From Hungatella effluvii (GTDB taxonomy: Bacteria > Bacillota > Clostridia > Lachnospirales > Lachnospiraceae): a DNA stretch of 64,000 nucleotides. Both the position numbers and the translations under genes were made by a program. Below are positions 34,723-44,447 of the stretch, piece by piece (the first letter of the stretch is position 1; each line of letters begins with the position of its first letter). The DNA is taken from positions 1 to 64,000 of the forward strand of contig NZ_QJKD01000007.1 in assembly GCF_003201875.1 (NCBI RefSeq), read 5' to 3'. The notes beneath the pieces are model-generated. The model was not told the DNA's origin and did not search any database. It was given only the letters and a program-made list of their open reading frames with translations.

Positions 34723-34811
34723 CCTTAACGAAACCAATTGCAGCGATTACCATTTTCAGAAACCAGAGACTGAAACGGAGACCGCGCGAAAAGAACAAGG
34801 AGGAGTTTAAA

Positions 34812-36179
34812 ATGAAGAAATGCTGGATAGCAGCCGGCCTGGCTGCAGCGATGATGGTGACAAGTCTTACGGGATGCGGCAGCTCGGGCGAAAAAAAGGC
34901 TGCGGAGAGCGCAGCAGTAAACGTGCCGACAGAACCGTTTGGCGATACGGTAAAGTATGATCCGTCGCAGCCAATTAACGATGGAAAAGACATTTCCGTT
35001 GAATTCTGGGAATGGGGCAGTGACAATCTGTTTCAAGAGCTGATCGACGGTTATACAGCAATTCACCCCAATGTTTCCATCAAACTGGTCAACAATCCAT
35101 GGGACGACTACTGGACAAAACTTCCTCTTTCACTTGGCGGTGCAAACGGACCTGCAATTTTCAATGTACATAACAGCCAGCATGAAAACCTGATTAACTA
35201 TATGGCCCCGTATGAAGTATCGTCAGACGATCTGGATGCGGATTTTAACGGCGTGAGCGCCCATGTCATCGACGGCGAGGTTTACTATATTGATTACGGC
35301 ATCATGACAGGCTCTGTTTACTACAACAAGGACATGTGGGAGGCCGCGGGGCTCACAGACGCGGATTATCCAAAGACCTGGGATGAGATGCGGGAAGTGG
35401 CGAAGAAGCTGACCATCAAAGAGGGAAACAGCTTTGTACAGGCCGGGTTAAACTTTAACGGAACCTTCCATCAGAATTACCTTCTGGGCTTGAATTACCA
35501 GCTGGGCCAGGATTTATTCGAAGATGACAAAAAGACAGCTACTGTCAATAATGACGCCATGAAGGAGGTTATGCAGCTTCTGGTGGATTTATACGAGGTT
35601 GACGGAGTCGGTTCCAAGGATTTCGGAGCAGAGGGCGCGGACAGCTTTGGACAGGGACAGTCAGCCATGACAATCCAGTGGGGCCATTTTAACAACACGT
35701 TAAAGACAAACTTCCCGGATATCAACTTTGGCGTCTTTGAAATCCCGGTATTTGAGGAAAATCCATATGCTTATAACCGGTATAACGGCGAGTCTACCTT
35801 TGGTATCAATAAGAATGCTCCGGCGGATCAGCAGGCCGTTGCGCAGGATATTGTGAAGTATTTCCTGGCGAACAATGACATTCAGAAGAAGTTCAACATT
35901 GCCATGAGCACCTTCCCGGCGAAGAAATCACTGGCTGAGGATGCGGAGATTCTGGCCAATCCGTCCATGGCGGTTCTGGCCGATCACATCGACCGTTACA
36001 TCTGGCCGGGCCCGATGCCGGCGACCATGGAGACATCTTTAAAGACCGCCGGTGAAAATGTATTCTTTAACGGCATGTCCATTGACGATGCGTTGGCCGA
36101 GGCGGAAGAGACCATACATAACGATATGAAGAACAGCAGTTTTGAATCAGTAGAAAGCCTTTATAAATACGCGGAGTAA
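34812..36179 (+). CDS. sugar ABC transporter substrate-binding lipoprotein
   Basis: 455 residues with signal peptide and lipobox LTGC (Cys at about 22). The mature protein has the carbohydrate family 1 fold: ISVEFWEWGSDNLFQELIDG near the start and many Trp/Tyr residues for stacking sugars. AAGGAGG lies before the ATG. First gene of an operon with two permeases and GH31 alpha-glucosidase, so the ligand is probably an alpha-glucoside such as isomaltose or a related oligosaccharide; inference only. An intercistronic hairpin follows. Confidence 0.92.
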   Translation: MKKCWIAAGLAAAMMVTSLTGCGSSGEKKAAESAAVNVPTEPFGDTVKYDPSQPINDGKDISVEFWEWGSDNLFQELIDGYTAIHPNVSIKLVNNPWDDYWTKLPLSLGGANGPAIFNVHNSQHENLINYMAPYEVSSDDLDADFNGVSAHVIDGEVYYIDYGIMTGSVYYNKDMWEAAGLTDADYPKTWDEMREVAKKLTIKEGNSFVQAGLNFNGTFHQNYLLGLNYQLGQDLFEDDKKTATVNNDAMKEVMQLLVDLYEVDGVGSKDFGAEGADSFGQGQSAMTIQWGHFNNTLKTNFPDINFGVFEIPVFEENPYAYNRYNGESTFGINKNAPADQQAVAQDIVKYFLANNDIQKKFNIAMSTFPAKKSLAEDAEILANPSMAVLADHIDRYIWPGPMPATMETSLKTAGENVFFNGMSIDDALAEAEETIHNDMKNSSFESVESLYKYAE

Positions 36180-36192
36180 GACGCCGTCACCG

Positions 36193-36246
36193 GGAATGCC
36201 GCTTTCCATTTCGCTATTCAGTTCAGGAAATGCGGCGGCATCCCCC
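36193..36246 (+). other. intercistronic hairpin after the binding-protein gene
   Basis: GGG(A)ATGCCGC pairs with GCGGCAT(C)CCC around a 33-base loop, with no T-run after it. Such hairpins often shield the abundant binding-protein mRNA from decay and lower permease expression. Confidence 0.6.
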
Positions 36247-36266
36247 TGTTAAGAGGAGGGAAAATC

Positions 36267-37145
36267 ATGTTCCGAAAAACAAATCCCCTGCAGAGCAAAA
36301 GTGAGATCCTGCTCCGCAATATCACAGTAACCGGAATGATTCTGTTCTACACGGTATTTTTACTGGTGCCGATTGGGATCGCATTTGCAGGCAGCTTTCA
36401 CGAATGGAATCCGCTGAGCGGTATTTACCGGTTCAATGGTATAGAAAATTATATCAGTGTATTTACCAGCGCTCTTTTCGGCAAATCCATGCTCAATACC
36501 CTGATATTTTCTGTTGTAGTTATCTTTTTCCGGGTGGGGCTGGGCCTTGCTATTGCTATAGCGATCTACTCAAACCTGATTAAGCACAAAAGCTTTTTCC
36601 GCGCAATTTATTACATGCCGGTGGTTACGCCGATGGTGGCGGTGGCATTTGTGTGGAAATTCCTGTATAATCCGCAGATTGGTGCCATCAACCAGATTTT
36701 GGGACTTGATATCAACTGGCTGATGAATCCGAAGACGGCGCTGCTTGCCATTATGATTATGACGATCTGGAAGGATTTCGGCTATGCGGTCGTCATGTTT
36801 ATGGCAGGTCTCTACTCCCTTCCCAGCGATGCCATGGAGGCGGCGAGAGTGGATGGGGCGTCTTCTTGGCAGACCTTCAAGTATTTAACGCTTCCGCTGT
36901 TGAAGCCCATGACGCTGTTTGTGGTGATTACGTCCATCATTTCCTATATCCAGGCGTATGTACAGGTGCTGATCCTGACGGAAGGCGGTCCGGGAACAGC
37001 CACCTACCTCTCCTCTTATATTATTTATAATGAGGCGTTCGTGAAGTATAATTTCGGATATGCATCCGCGATGTCCTTTGTGCTGTTTGTCATCACCGCG
37101 GTATTTACCTGGCTGTCATTCCGGGTATCCGGGGATTCGGAATAA
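36267..37145 (+). CDS. sugar ABC transporter permease, MalF/UgpA type
   Basis: 292 residues, six helices. The ATPase-contacting loop is EAARVDGASSWQTFKYLTLP, near residues 191-210. AGAGGAGGG precedes the ATG. It lies 12 bases before the second permease. Confidence 0.92.
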   Translation: MFRKTNPLQSKSEILLRNITVTGMILFYTVFLLVPIGIAFAGSFHEWNPLSGIYRFNGIENYISVFTSALFGKSMLNTLIFSVVVIFFRVGLGLAIAIAIYSNLIKHKSFFRAIYYMPVVTPMVAVAFVWKFLYNPQIGAINQILGLDINWLMNPKTALLAIMIMTIWKDFGYAVVMFMAGLYSLPSDAMEAARVDGASSWQTFKYLTLPLLKPMTLFVVITSIISYIQAYVQVLILTEGGPGTATYLSSYIIYNEAFVKYNFGYASAMSFVLFVITAVFTWLSFRVSGDSE

Positions 37146-37157
37146 GGAGGAGATGTC

Positions 37158-37979
37158 ATGAAAAAGAAGGTAAGCAGTATCGTACTGAATCTTGTTTTAC
37201 TGGTACTGGGAGTCGTGACCGTGTATCCGTTTTTATGGATGCTGGCCTCCTCTTTTAAGAAAAACAGTGAAATTGTGGCCCTGCATCAGACTTTCCTGCC
37301 AAAGCTGTTTACGGCGGGGAATTACGTGTCCATGAATGCTCATTTTAACTTCATGAGATTCTTTGCAAACAGTATCTTTATTACGCTGGCCATCACGGTG
37401 ATCGTGATCTATACCAGCACTCTGTGCGGGTTTGTACTCAGCAAATATAAGTTTAAAGGCAGAGACGCCCTCTTCGGCCTTGTGCTGGCGACCATGATGA
37501 TTCCATGGTGTGTCACCATCATTCCGAGATATTCCATGATCAAGGCGTTTGGATGGATGAACTCCTATGCCGCTCTGATTGTACCTGCGTCATTTTCCGG
37601 CTTCGGTATCTTCATGATGAAACAGCATATTGCATCCGTCCCCAATGAAATACTGGAGGCCGCCAGAATTGACGGTGCGAATGAGTTTTATATTTTCCAT
37701 AAGATTGTGATCCCCATGTCAAAGAACGGGATTTCCAGTATTGCGATATTCCAGTTTTTATGGGCGTGGGAAGATTTCCTCTGGCCGTATCTGGTTATTG
37801 ATGACAGCAGGAAACAGCTTCTGTCCGTTGGTCTTAAGATGTTTAACGGGCAGTATTCCACAGATTACGGCGCACTGTTTGCAGCTACTACGATTTCAAT
37901 CATACCGGTTCTGGCGGTTTACCTATTCTTCCAGAAACAGTTTATCGCAGGAATTGCCGCGTCGGCAGTGAAGGGTTAA
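37158..37979 (+). CDS. sugar ABC transporter permease, MalG/UgpE type
   Basis: 273 residues, six helices. EAA loop EAARIDGANEFYIFHKIVIP, near residues 167-186; C-terminus AGIAASAVKG as in the family. AAGGAGG precedes the ATG. No ATP-binding subunit is in this locus. Confidence 0.92.
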   Translation: MKKKVSSIVLNLVLLVLGVVTVYPFLWMLASSFKKNSEIVALHQTFLPKLFTAGNYVSMNAHFNFMRFFANSIFITLAITVIVIYTSTLCGFVLSKYKFKGRDALFGLVLATMMIPWCVTIIPRYSMIKAFGWMNSYAALIVPASFSGFGIFMMKQHIASVPNEILEAARIDGANEFYIFHKIVIPMSKNGISSIAIFQFLWAWEDFLWPYLVIDDSRKQLLSVGLKMFNGQYSTDYGALFAATTISIIPVLAVYLFFQKQFIAGIAASAVKG

Positions 37980-38016
37980 AGACAGGAATGGTTAATGGCA
38001 GAAGGAGAATATGGTG

Positions 38017-40404
38017 ATGAGAGATATTTTTAAGGTTAAGACAAACCCTGCGGCCTGCGGGGAAAATATAGTGCTGGGAGACTGCTACCGCATCAGCGTG
38101 CTGACGGACGGACTGATCCGGCTGGAATATCAGGAAAACGGCCATTTTGAAGACCGTCCCTCACAGATGGCGTGGAACCGTGATTTTAAACCAACCCAGT
38201 ACCGGGTCATTAAGACGGAAGACGGAATTGAGATCCTGACAAAGCGGATTCATCTGATTTATGATGAGAAAAAATTCTCTAAAAATGGATTGAGCATCCA
38301 GGTGATCGGAAACTTAAGCGCATATCACAGCATCTGGCATTACTCTGAGGAAATTCATGATCTGAAGGGGACAGCAAGAACGCTGGACGAGGTGGATGGC
38401 TCTACGGAACTGGAGCACGGAGTTCTTTCCCGGTTTGGATATTCTGTTCTTGATGATGGAAAAAGCATGCTCCTGACAGAGGACGGCTGGGTAGAGCCGA
38501 GATGCGGCAGGGGCGAGGACATCTATTTCTTCGGTTACGGCCATGACTATCTGGAATGCCTGAAGGACTTTTACCATCTCAGCGGCAGATCCCCCATGCT
38601 TCCTCGTTTTGTCCTCGGGAACTGGTGGAGCAGGTACTATAAGTATACGGAGGAATCGTATCTGGCTTTAATGGATCGGTTCGAGCGTGAAGATATTCCA
38701 TTTACGGTGGCTGTCATCGATATGGACTGGCATCTGGTGGATATCGATCCGAAATATGGCAGCGGATGGACCGGGTATACGTGGAATCGTAGTTTGTTTC
38801 CCGATCCGAAGCGTTTTCTTCAGACGCTGCATAAACGCGGGATGCGGACGACTCTGAATGTCCATCCGGCGGAAGGCGTCCGGGGCTTTGAGGAAATGTA
38901 TCCGGATATGGCCAGAGCGCTGGGCGTGGACTGGGAAAAGGAAGATCCGATTAACTTTGATATCGCGGATCCGGCTTTTCTGGAGGCTTATCTTGAGTAT
39001 GCGCACCATCCTTATGAGGAAATGGGCGTGGATTTCTGGTGGGTGGACTGGCAGCAGGGGAATAACAGCAGGATTCCGGGGCTGGATCCGCTTTGGATGC
39101 TGAATCACTACCATTTTCTGGACAGTAAGAGGGAAGGAAAACGCCCGATGACATTTTCCCGATATGCGGGTCCGGGAAGCCACAGGTATCCGGTAGGATT
39201 TTCCGGAGATACGATCACCACATGGGAATCTCTTGAGTTCCAGCCGTATTTTACGGCAAATGCATCCAATATAGGCTATGGCTGGTGGAGTCATGATATT
39301 GGAGGCCACATGCGGGGCTATAAAGACGATGAGATGGAGGCGCGGTGGACGCAGTTCGGCGTATTTTCTCCAATTATGCGGCTTCACAGTTCCTGCAGCG
39401 AGTTTAACGGGAAAGAGCCGTGGCGGTTTAAGAAGGAGACGGAGGTTGTGATGGGAGAGTTCCTGCGCCTGCGCCACCGTCTGATGCCTTACCTTTATAC
39501 CATGAACTACCGGGCGAGTGAGTCGGCAGAGCCGATGATTATGCCGATGTATTATCGGCATCCGGAAGCGGCGGAGGCCTACGAGGTGGCCAATCAGTAT
39601 TACTTCGGAAGCGAGATGATCGTGGCGCCCATCACCGCGCCCAGGATTCGGAAGATTAACGAGGCAAAGGTGCGTGTATGGATTCCGGAAGGAACTTATA
39701 TTGATTTCTTTAATCATATGGTGTATGAAGGCGGAAGAGTCATGGAACTCTACCGGCCGCTGGAGACGATTCCGGTACTGGTGAAGGCCGGAGGTGTGAT
39801 TCCCATGACGGACAGCACCGGGGCCGCCGATGTGACGAAAAACCCGGAGGCTCTGCGAATCCTGATCTTTGGAGGCGCGGATGGCGCATTTACGCTGTAT
39901 GAGGATGACAATGAGACGTGTGATTACGAGCAGGGCGTATGCGTGACGACGGAGATGAAGCTTGACTGGGAGGGGGAGAAACAGACCTTTACCATCGATT
40001 CGGCCAGGGGAGCGCTGGAATTAATACCTGAGAAAAGAAATTTCGTTCTGGAGTTTGCCGCGGTGACGGATACAGAGTGCTGTGTGAGTCTGAATGGAGA
40101 GGAAACCGTATACAGAAAGTCCTATGATGCGGACAGCAGAACACTGACCCTGGAGATCGATCAGGTTAGCGCAGCAAAAACGCTGGTTGTAAGGTTTGAG
40201 ACAAACATGAAGCTTTCTGAAAACCCGGTGGAGAAACTTGTCTTTGAGTTTCTGAATCAGGCGGAGATCGAGTTTGAGACAAAGGAAATGTTGTTTAAGC
40301 GGATCAGGGAAGGGAAGAGTTTGAAGGTCTTTCTTTCGGAGCTGCAGGCAATGGAGATTGATGGAGAGATTAAGGGGGCGTTGGTGGAGATTTTGACGGC
40401 ATAA
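38017..40404 (+). CDS. GH31 alpha-glucosidase family enzyme
   Basis: Retaining alpha-glycosidase of about 795 residues, cytoplasmic (no signal peptide). N-terminal beta-sandwich (about 1-190), then the catalytic barrel. Nucleophile Asp344 in WWVDWQQG and acid/base Asp398 in FSGDT are both present, as is the substrate strand VAVIDMDWHLVD (about 232-243). C-terminal DUF5110-like and beta-sandwich modules follow. The last 80 residues form an extra helical tail. Start: AAGGAG at 38002-38007 suits the ATG at 38017 better than the one at 38011. The pattern WWVDWQQ is seen in subgroups acting on alpha-glucosides, but specificity within GH31 (glucose, xylose, galactose) cannot be read from motifs alone. 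Confidence 0.92.
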   Translation: MRDIFKVKTNPAACGENIVLGDCYRISVLTDGLIRLEYQENGHFEDRPSQMAWNRDFKPTQYRVIKTEDGIEILTKRIHLIYDEKKFSKNGLSIQVIGNLSAYHSIWHYSEEIHDLKGTARTLDEVDGSTELEHGVLSRFGYSVLDDGKSMLLTEDGWVEPRCGRGEDIYFFGYGHDYLECLKDFYHLSGRSPMLPRFVLGNWWSRYYKYTEESYLALMDRFEREDIPFTVAVIDMDWHLVDIDPKYGSGWTGYTWNRSLFPDPKRFLQTLHKRGMRTTLNVHPAEGVRGFEEMYPDMARALGVDWEKEDPINFDIADPAFLEAYLEYAHHPYEEMGVDFWWVDWQQGNNSRIPGLDPLWMLNHYHFLDSKREGKRPMTFSRYAGPGSHRYPVGFSGDTITTWESLEFQPYFTANASNIGYGWWSHDIGGHMRGYKDDEMEARWTQFGVFSPIMRLHSSCSEFNGKEPWRFKKETEVVMGEFLRLRHRLMPYLYTMNYRASESAEPMIMPMYYRHPEAAEAYEVANQYYFGSEMIVAPITAPRIRKINEAKVRVWIPEGTYIDFFNHMVYEGGRVMELYRPLETIPVLVKAGGVIPMTDSTGAADVTKNPEALRILIFGGADGAFTLYEDDNETCDYEQGVCVTTEMKLDWEGEKQTFTIDSARGALELIPEKRNFVLEFAAVTDTECCVSLNGEETVYRKSYDADSRTLTLEIDQVSAAKTLVVRFETNMKLSENPVEKLVFEFLNQAEIEFETKEMLFKRIREGKSLKVFLSELQAMEIDGEIKGALVEILTA

Positions 40405-40426
40405 GACGAATCCTGCTTAACATAGG

Positions 40427-40500
40427 AACTGAAAGCCGGCAGGGCAGTGAAAGTACAGGAATGTACGCCACTGTCCCGCCGGCTTTCAGTTTGTTTCTCC
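40427..40500. terminator. bidirectional terminator between GH31 and GH43 genes
   Basis: AACTGAAAGCCGGC...GCCGGCTTTCAGTT outer stem (40427-40440 with 40479-40492), with inner CAGTG/CACTG and TACA/TGTA helices. T-rich on both sides. The stop codon of the GH43 gene is within it. Confidence 0.88.
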
Positions 40501-42063
40501 GGTATATTCAAACCAGTCAAAATCAGCATGATTTTGAGAGTCCTTCCCATCTGCCGTTGCATAAAGCGCGATATAGGTTCCGGTAAATCCCCCGGCAGTC
40601 TCTTTGTTTAAGATTGTACCGGATACGGTAGTTCCGGCCTGTATCCATGTCTGACCATCTTGAGAATAATAAAAATCAATGGACTGATATCTCATATGAA
40701 TTTTGAAATAAACGCAGCCTTTTTCGTATGGAGCTGAATACAGTCTGGTATTGTCACCACAGATTTGGCATGCCAGGACAATGGAGATCCCGGTCTCTGT
40801 GCTTTGGAGCATCAGGGAATAATAAAACTGGTTATTATAAAACATGGTTATTCCTGCGGCTTCGCCTTTAGCGGCTGGAATAAATTCCATATAAGTTCTC
40901 GCGGTAAAGCACATATGCTGCTGACGTCTTCCAATAAACGCTGGACTGGCGGGCTCTGTCAGCGTGTGAGAGTTAAGGTACAGCCTTAAGAAGCCGGGCC
41001 GATCGTTCAGGCTGAAGGTTTTATAATCCGGAGTTCTTAGTAGATTCCAACACGTTCCTAACTCCTGTGTGAGAAAATGATCGCATGCCGGTTCCGGCTC
41101 CCAGATACATTCTGGAAGATCAGGCCCTGGATAGGAGAATTCCACGCAGCCTGTCTGAGGACTGAATACAGGCCAGCCGTCTTCCCATGCCATAGGAACT
41201 GCAAAAGTTTCACGTCCCAGATTACGGTAATCGCCGCCATCCGGACGTGAAGCCAAGAGAACAGCCCACCATGATCCGTCGTTCAGTTCTATAATATCAG
41301 AATGACCAGTGCTGTTAATTGGATAATCGCGTTTCAGGTTCCGATGAGTAATCAGGGGATTGCGAGGGTTGCATTCGTAGGGGCCAAAGATGGAGCGGCT
41401 GCGGAATACGGTGCTGCAGTGGTTATGGTCAGTACCGCCTTCGGCAATGATCAGATAATACCAGTCTTTTATGTGATACAGATGCGGCCCTTCGGGAGCC
41501 ACGGCATCATACAGAGCTCCGTGCTCCAGAAGGGTGACTCGTTCTCCAACGAGTGTTCCTGTAGGAAGATCCAGGCGCTGAAGCCAGATATGGCGGCTTT
41601 CACATTCCGGGATGTCTGGATTTGGCCTTCTGTTGCCAAGATAATAGACTTCATCTCCATCAAATACAAGTGTCGGATCGATTCCTTCTGCTCCCTTTAT
41701 GATCACAGGATCAGACCAGGGGCCGGCCGGATCAGAGGCGGTGACATAGAAATTAATATTGTCGTAATAAGGGGCATTGCCCACCAGGGTAGTCACTACA
41801 TAGAATGTATCAGTCTTTTCATGATAGCGTATGGTAGCAGCATAGATTCCTCTGGAGGGGCAGAGCCCGTCTAAATTTGCCTGACTCTTTCTGGTAAGGA
41901 CATGTCCAATCTGATGCCAGTGGACAAAATCTCTGGAATGAAAGATTGGAATTCCCGGAAAATATTCAAAGGATGAGGTGACGAGATAATAGTCGTCCCC
42001 TTTTTTGCATACTGAGGGGTCCGGATAAAAGCCTGGCAGCAGCGGGTTGCGCAGTGTGCTCAT
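40486..42063 (-). CDS. GH43 beta-xylosidase / alpha-arabinofuranosidase family enzyme
   Basis: 525 residues. Five-bladed propeller with the GH43 catalytic set: Asp in FYPDPSV (about 15), Asp in GIDPTLVFD (about 128) and Glu in VAPEGPHLY (about 188). A C-terminal beta-sandwich (about 330-525) of the type found in xylosidase-like subfamilies follows. No signal peptide, so it acts on imported oligosaccharides. It shares four bases with the GntR gene upstream, an operon of two. Substrate probably a xylo- or arabino-oligosaccharide. Confidence 0.92.
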   Translation of the reverse strand: MSTLRNPLLPGFYPDPSVCKKGDDYYLVTSSFEYFPGIPIFHSRDFVHWHQIGHVLTRKSQANLDGLCPSRGIYAATIRYHEKTDTFYVVTTLVGNAPYYDNINFYVTASDPAGPWSDPVIIKGAEGIDPTLVFDGDEVYYLGNRRPNPDIPECESRHIWLQRLDLPTGTLVGERVTLLEHGALYDAVAPEGPHLYHIKDWYYLIIAEGGTDHNHCSTVFRSRSIFGPYECNPRNPLITHRNLKRDYPINSTGHSDIIELNDGSWWAVLLASRPDGGDYRNLGRETFAVPMAWEDGWPVFSPQTGCVEFSYPGPDLPECIWEPEPACDHFLTQELGTCWNLLRTPDYKTFSLNDRPGFLRLYLNSHTLTEPASPAFIGRRQQHMCFTARTYMEFIPAAKGEAAGITMFYNNQFYYSLMLQSTETGISIVLACQICGDNTRLYSAPYEKGCVYFKIHMRYQSIDFYYSQDGQTWIQAGTTVSGTILNKETAGGFTGTYIALYATADGKDSQNHADFDWFEYTGETN

Positions 42064-42743
42064 AAGGTTCCTCCCAGATTCTGGCTGAATAAGAGGCGGA
42101 ATGATGTCTCTTTGGAATTTAAAATGTGCTGGCGCATGGCTTCTGCAGCCTCATTCCAGTTGCCTTTCAGACATTCGCTTAAAACTGTCAAATGGTCAGT
42201 CTGCTCATCCGCTGCCTTTTCTCTCGAACGAATACCAGACAGGGTACGGTAGCGAAGATTTTGATTGTGAATAGCAATATAGCTGTTTTTAAAATAAGTG
42301 TTGGGGCAGGCGTTCACAATCCACATATGAAAATCGTCATCTGCCGTAGCGGAGAGGGACTTATCTTCTAAAAGCTTTGTATCAGAAAAAAGCTGATAGT
42401 AGCGCAGTGTCTCATCCGTATCCAGGGTATTCCCGTAATTCTTTAGGATATATGGTTCCAGAAGAAGACGGAATTCATATGTCATGTTCATGTCATTAAT
42501 GGATAAATTAGAGATCATAACTCCTTTTTTGGGAAGTATTTTAACGAGCCCTTCCTGTTCCAGTCTTCCGAGCGCGTCTCTGACAGGGGTTCTGCTGACC
42601 CCTGTTTCTTCACAGAGTATCTCTTCATTCAGAAATGTCCCCGGTTCATATTCACAACAGATAATCTTGTTTTTGATAAATTCGTAAGTGCTGTATTTTA
42701 ATGTGTTTCGGCCTTTTTCGCTTTCTGAACGTTCAGTTTTCAT
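42060..42743 (-). CDS. GntR-family regulator with FCD domain
   Basis: 227 residues. N-terminal winged helix (about 15-85) with ETGVSRTPVRDALGRLEQEG, the classic GntR signature. A helical FCD ligand domain follows (about 90-215) with metal-type residues in DDDFHMWIVNACPN. AAGGAGG precedes the ATG. It is divergent from the third ABC importer, and the palindrome-containing ATGTATACAACA occurs in front of both units; it is the probable operator. Confidence 0.9.
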   Translation of the reverse strand: MKTERSESEKGRNTLKYSTYEFIKNKIICCEYEPGTFLNEEILCEETGVSRTPVRDALGRLEQEGLVKILPKKGVMISNLSINDMNMTYEFRLLLEPYILKNYGNTLDTDETLRYYQLFSDTKLLEDKSLSATADDDFHMWIVNACPNTYFKNSYIAIHNQNLRYRTLSGIRSREKAADEQTDHLTVLSECLKGNWNEAAEAMRQHILNSKETSFRLLFSQNLGGTL

Positions 42744-42800
42744 GTTTCCCTCCTTATTATGAGCACTTAGTGGCTATTAAAAGATAAAATAAAAACAACA

Positions 42801-42812
42801 ATGTATACAACA
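42801..42812. promoter_or_regulatory. GntR operator, regulator side
   Basis: ATGTATACAACA with the palindromic core TGTATACA. The same 12 bases occur at 42986. It overlaps a weak minus-strand -35 (TTGTAT). Confidence 0.65.
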
Positions 42813-42941
42813 TATATCCTCATGATTAATAATCATATAGCATAGATGAAAAAAAAGCAAGAGAAATTCTTTCCATTATTTGGTATTACCGCTAAATAAT
42901 AAGATATGATAGAATAAATGTATAAAAAAGTAAAAATACAT

Positions 42942-42970
42942 TTGACAAAGTTGTGTAAATGTGATAATAA
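42942..42970 (+). promoter_or_regulatory. promoter of the third ABC importer operon
   Basis: TTGACA (42942-42947), 17-bp spacer, TAATAA (42965-42970) with TGA just before it as extended -10. Confidence 0.72.
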
Positions 42971-42985
42971 TTAAAATATCCAATG

Positions 42986-42997
42986 ATGTATACAACA
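42986..42997. promoter_or_regulatory. GntR operator, transporter side
   Basis: ATGTATACAACA, identical to 42801-42812, placed about ten bases after the expected transcription start. A bound FCD regulator would block the operon until its ligand appears. Confidence 0.7.
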
Positions 42998-43016
42998 AAT
43001 GAAAGGAGAAGGAGAT

Positions 43017-44384
43017 ATGAAAAAATTAATGACACTGGTGTGCGGAGCAATGCTGGCAGCAGGAATCTTAAGCGGCTGTGGAAGCCAGGAAAAGGCGGTG
43101 GAACCGACGACGGCTGAAGCTGCGAAGGAGACAACTCAGGAGGCAGGAGAAGAGACAACAGCGGAAGCTGTTAAAACGGAGGCAGAACCCGTCGATTTCA
43201 GTTTCTGGTGTATATCTGCTCATGAGGCATTTTACAGATCCCGAATAGACGCGTGGAATAAAGAAAACCCGGATAAACCTATTCAGGTGGATCTGGTCAG
43301 TGTCGGTGGGTCAGACAGGCAGAGTAAGCTTCTGGTAGCGCTGCAGACGGGGCAGGGGGCACCCGATTTCTGTGATGTTAATATCATTCACTTTGGTGTG
43401 TATTATGATTTTGATGAAATACCATTTGTGTCTCTCACAGATCTGGTGAAGGATGAGGAAGACAAGTTTATTAAGAGTAAGCTGGATATGTATTCTTATA
43501 ATGGGGAGCTATACGGATCTCCGACACAGGCTGGCGCCAATGTTGTATTTTACAATACAAAAATTATGAAAGAAGCAGGTGTAGATATCGACTCCATAGT
43601 AACATGGGACGATTTCGTTAAGGCGGGGGAGACCGTGGCTGAAAAGACTGGAAAGCCAATGACGGCTGTTGAAACTACAGACATGTACCCATTCCAGTCC
43701 ATGGTACTTCAGAAAGGATCCGATTTCTTCGACGAAGAAGGAAACGTCATCATCAATAATGAGACTAATGTGGAGATTCTGGAGTATTTAAAATCCTGGC
43801 TGGATGATGGAATTGCAGTTACGATGCCGGGCGGTTCCAATACCTCAGAGAATTTCTATGAATTCTTTAACAATGACGGTATGGGTGCCCTGATTATGCC
43901 TCTGTGGTATATGACGAGGCTTGAAGAGTATATGCCTGACTTAAGCGGTCATCTGGCCGTAAGACCAATGCCTGTATGGGAAGAGGGGCAGCAGTATACC
44001 AGTGCTTGTACCGGTGGAACGGGAACCGTTATTACCAATCAGTGCGAAAATCAGGAATTGGCAAAAGAGTTTTTATATTTCTGCAAATTGAGCTATGATG
44101 CGAACAAGGAGTGCTATCTGCAGCTGGGATTCGCGCCATTCAGAAGCGATGTATGGGAGGATGAGGCTCTTTCCGTAAATCGGGAATTCTTCAATAACGA
44201 GAATGTATTTGGTAATGTGGCGGCTTCTTTAAAGAATTCCAACGCGATCCATAATAATCCAATGGTTCCAAAAGCCTTTGATATTGTATCCTCCGATGTG
44301 ATGTATTCTGTTTTTGAAGCCGGAACATCGACGCCGAAAGAGGCTCTGGACAGGGCGGCTGACACGTTGAATTCCCAGAAGTAA
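43017..44384 (+). CDS. sugar ABC transporter substrate-binding lipoprotein
   Basis: Signal peptide with lipobox LSGC, then a Thr/Glu/Ala-rich flexible stretch (about 25-60) typical of surface tethers, then the binding domain starting VDFSFWCISAHEAFYRSRID. About 455 residues. AAGGAGAAGGAGAT precedes the ATG at 43017; the frame opening at 42999 runs through this site. First gene of a seven-kb uptake and catabolic operon. The ligand is presumably the sugar cleaved by the GH43 enzyme. Confidence 0.92.
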   Translation: MKKLMTLVCGAMLAAGILSGCGSQEKAVEPTTAEAAKETTQEAGEETTAEAVKTEAEPVDFSFWCISAHEAFYRSRIDAWNKENPDKPIQVDLVSVGGSDRQSKLLVALQTGQGAPDFCDVNIIHFGVYYDFDEIPFVSLTDLVKDEEDKFIKSKLDMYSYNGELYGSPTQAGANVVFYNTKIMKEAGVDIDSIVTWDDFVKAGETVAEKTGKPMTAVETTDMYPFQSMVLQKGSDFFDEEGNVIINNETNVEILEYLKSWLDDGIAVTMPGGSNTSENFYEFFNNDGMGALIMPLWYMTRLEEYMPDLSGHLAVRPMPVWEEGQQYTSACTGGTGTVITNQCENQELAKEFLYFCKLSYDANKECYLQLGFAPFRSDVWEDEALSVNREFFNNENVFGNVAASLKNSNAIHNNPMVPKAFDIVSSDVMYSVFEAGTSTPKEALDRAADTLNSQK

Positions 44385-44394
44385 AGTATCCGGG

Positions 44395-44426
44395 CAGGTG
44401 CCGTCTGATTTGACTGGCGGCACCTG
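44395..44426 (+). other. intercistronic hairpin after the binding-protein gene
   Basis: CAGGTGCCG pairs perfectly with CGGCACCTG over a 14-base loop, followed by TTTCT. Weak terminator or mRNA-stabilising hairpin, equivalent to that after the binding-protein gene at 36193. Confidence 0.65.
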
Positions 44427-44447
44427 TTTCTAAAAGGAGATGATGTT

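Noticed and set aside
38668..39717. 349-residue minus-strand frame inside GH31
   Set aside because: Shadow of a strongly coding plus-strand gene in its antisense; His/Arg/Pro-rich composition typical of antisense frames.
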